This document shows positions 38,273-39,746 of a stretch of DNA of 39,746 bases, in pieces. A model generated the notes under the pieces. It was not told the DNA's origin and ran no database searches. It saw nothing but the letters and a program-made list of their open reading frames with translations. This stretch comes from Zemynaea arenosa (GTDB lineage: Bacteria > Pseudomonadota > Gammaproteobacteria > Burkholderiales > Burkholderiaceae_D), in the NCBI RefSeq assembly GCF_004614185.1, contig NZ_SPVF01000013.1:1-39746 (forward strand). The letters are read 5' to 3'. The position numbers and the translations under genes are program-made. Within the stretch, counting starts at the first letter, position 1. The number at the start of each line of letters is the position of its first letter.

Positions 38273-39736
38273 ATGTTTTTTTTGCTGTCCGCGCAAGCCG
38301 AACCGCCTACGCCGCCTGCCATGTCCGCACCCGCGGCCACCTACGATCAGCAGTACCAGCGTGCGCGCGAACTGGCGCGGGCTGGAGATATCCCCGGCGC
38401 CATTGACATCTATTCGCAGCTGCTGGCGGCCAGCCCGCGCAATGCGGACGCGCGGCTCGGCCGCGGCCTGGCCTATGCGCGGCTGGAAGCCTGGGCGCTG
38501 GCGGAGGCGGACCTCCTGGGTGCGACCGAAGCGGCCCCCAACTATGCGGATGCCTGGTCCGCGCTGGCCGACATGTACCGCTGGAGTGGCCGCCCGACGA
38601 TGGCCATTGCCGCGTACGACCGCCTGGCCGAGCTGCGCCCGAATGGCCCCGACGTCTACCTGACCCGCGCCCGCGCGCAAATGCAGGTGGGCCTCCCGGC
38701 GCGTGCCCGCGCGGACCTCGACAAGGCCCGCACCCTCGGCGCCGACAAGGCACGCCTCGACGCCATCGAATCCGAACTCGCCGCGACGCAGAGCACCACC
38801 ACCGGCTCGCCCGCAGCGGGCGGGCAGGGCGCGGCTACGACGACGGCTGTTGGGAGCGGGCAGGGATCGGCGCCCGGCGTACCCGCGGCTGGCGGGCTCA
38901 CAGCCAGCAATGCCGCGACATCTTCCACTGCCGCCCCATCCGCCGCGCCGGTGCGCGCTGACGTGCAGCCGGTGCCGGTGGCGCCGAGCCCCGCACCGGG
39001 CTCGCTGAGCGCCATCCGCAGTGGCGCGCAGGAAGCGCTGGCGAGCGATGGCTACCGCTGGGCTGCTACCCTGGGCGCCTCCGTCACCGACACCGACCGC
39101 TTCGACGAAAAGTGGAACGACCAGACCGCGAGCGTCCGCCACTATTGGGATGGCGGTTCGCTGGCCTTCGAAGCGCTACGCGCCCACCGCTTCGGGCGCG
39201 CCGACCACGCGTGGGCGCTGGACGCCTACACCCAGCTCTGGCCGCGGTCCTACGCCAACATCCGCTACCAGCGCGGACCCACCGCGGACCTGTTCCCGCA
39301 CACGTCCTGGCGCGCCGAGGTCTGGCAAGGCTTCGGCAATGGATGGGAGGCATCCCTGAGCGAGGACCAGCTCAACTTCGCGTCCACCGTCAAGATTCAT
39401 GGCGTGAGCATCGCCCGCTACATCGGCAATTTCTACCTGCTGCTGCGGCATACCCAGATCCACACCGCCACGAGTACCGGCTCCGGCAACCGGCTGCTGG
39501 CGCGTTATTACGACCAGGGCGATGCCGACAACTACTTTGAACTGGCCGTGAACAGCGGCCGCAGTGACGACGCGCTCTCGCTGGTCGGTGGCCAGACACA
39601 CTCCGGCGGTGCCAGCGCCGCCATCGTCCGCTACCTCACCCGGGACTGGGGCGTGAAGGCTGGCCTCTCCTACAGCCGCGCCACGGGCGAAGGCCACGAA
39701 CGCAGCCTCTCCGCCGCCCTCACGCGCCGCTGGTAA
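38273..39736 (+). CDS. TPR protein with C-terminal YaiO-type outer-membrane beta-barrel
   Basis: 487 residues. Residues 20-165 hold three to four TPR-like repeats (ARELARAGDIPGAIDIYSQL, ADARLGRGLAYARLEAWALA, YADAWSALADMYRWSGRP). Residues 175-235 are a low-complexity Gly/Ala/Thr/Pro linker. Residues 245-487 alternate polar and apolar residues as beta-strands, with TDRFDEKWNDQTASVRHYW and SLSEDQLNFASTVKIHGVS, and end in a terminal Trp, as expected for a barrel assembled by BAM. YaiO-family proteins are linked to exopolysaccharide export or phage adsorption. The N-terminus FFLLSAQA is too short for a normal signal peptide and follows an eight-T run, so the start is uncertain. A TATACT at 38237-38242 may be its -10 box. 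Confidence 0.85.
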   Translation: MFFLLSAQAEPPTPPAMSAPAATYDQQYQRARELARAGDIPGAIDIYSQLLAASPRNADARLGRGLAYARLEAWALAEADLLGATEAAPNYADAWSALADMYRWSGRPTMAIAAYDRLAELRPNGPDVYLTRARAQMQVGLPARARADLDKARTLGADKARLDAIESELAATQSTTTGSPAAGGQGAATTTAVGSGQGSAPGVPAAGGLTASNAATSSTAAPSAAPVRADVQPVPVAPSPAPGSLSAIRSGAQEALASDGYRWAATLGASVTDTDRFDEKWNDQTASVRHYWDGGSLAFEALRAHRFGRADHAWALDAYTQLWPRSYANIRYQRGPTADLFPHTSWRAEVWQGFGNGWEASLSEDQLNFASTVKIHGVSIARYIGNFYLLLRHTQIHTATSTGSGNRLLARYYDQGDADNYFELAVNSGRSDDALSLVGGQTHSGGASAAIVRYLTRDWGVKAGLSYSRATGEGHERSLSAALTRRW

Positions 39737-39746
39737 GGCCCACCGT

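Overview
The window is a high-GC chromosomal segment, very probably from a betaproteobacterium of the Oxalobacteraceae (Massilia/Telluria/Duganella group). The reasons are the gene order trigger factor-clpP-clpX-lon next to tRNA-Leu, a thrC-moeA-moaD run, an hpnCDE cluster, an epimerase-type threonine dehydrogenase and many c-di-GMP enzymes. Taxonomy is inferred from gene content, not from a search. Coding density is high. I see no insertion sequence, prophage or CRISPR array.

Left part (1-9200): the end of a Sel1-repeat protein; an EAL-CBS-GGDEF gene on the minus strand broken by a one-base frameshift; divergent from it, a secreted cupredoxin-like protein with a visible type 1 copper ligand set, 4 bp upstream of a membrane HAMP-GGDEF-EAL protein; a periplasmic prolyl oligopeptidase; and a CREST/ceramidase-like membrane protein. 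A run of hairpins (8020-8104) and a set of palindromic GGGGACGTACCCC repeats (8944-9139) lie in the gaps.

Amino-acid part (9199-17886): an XRE-cupin regulator diverges from kbl-tdh, followed past a terminator by sdaA. Together these convert threonine to glycine plus acetyl-CoA and serine to pyruvate. Two tandem paralogous secreted ricin-type lectin proteins follow on the minus strand, then threonine synthase with moeA and moaD. The usual neighbours hom and moaE are absent.

Middle part (17888-26185): a minus-strand run of a small membrane protein, a tiny HTH regulator, an alpha/beta hydrolase and a second small membrane protein, read from a promoter that lies inside a 19-bp inverted repeat. 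Next come a BaiN/HI0933-type flavoprotein, a DUF1700-DUF2807 pair preceded by a 50-residue small ORF, and hpnC-hpnD-hpnE for squalene synthesis.

Right part (26337-39746): a two-gene RND efflux system, a lone branched-chain amino-acid-type binding protein, tRNA-Leu(UAG), the proteostasis block tig, clpP, clpX, lon with intrinsic terminators between units, and a TPR/YaiO-type outer-membrane beta-barrel protein whose start codon is followed by a run of eight T. The most interesting leads are the cupredoxin/c-di-GMP pair, the operator-like palindromes at 9789-9809 and 19718-19775, the lectin pair, and a possible small RNA between clpX and lon.
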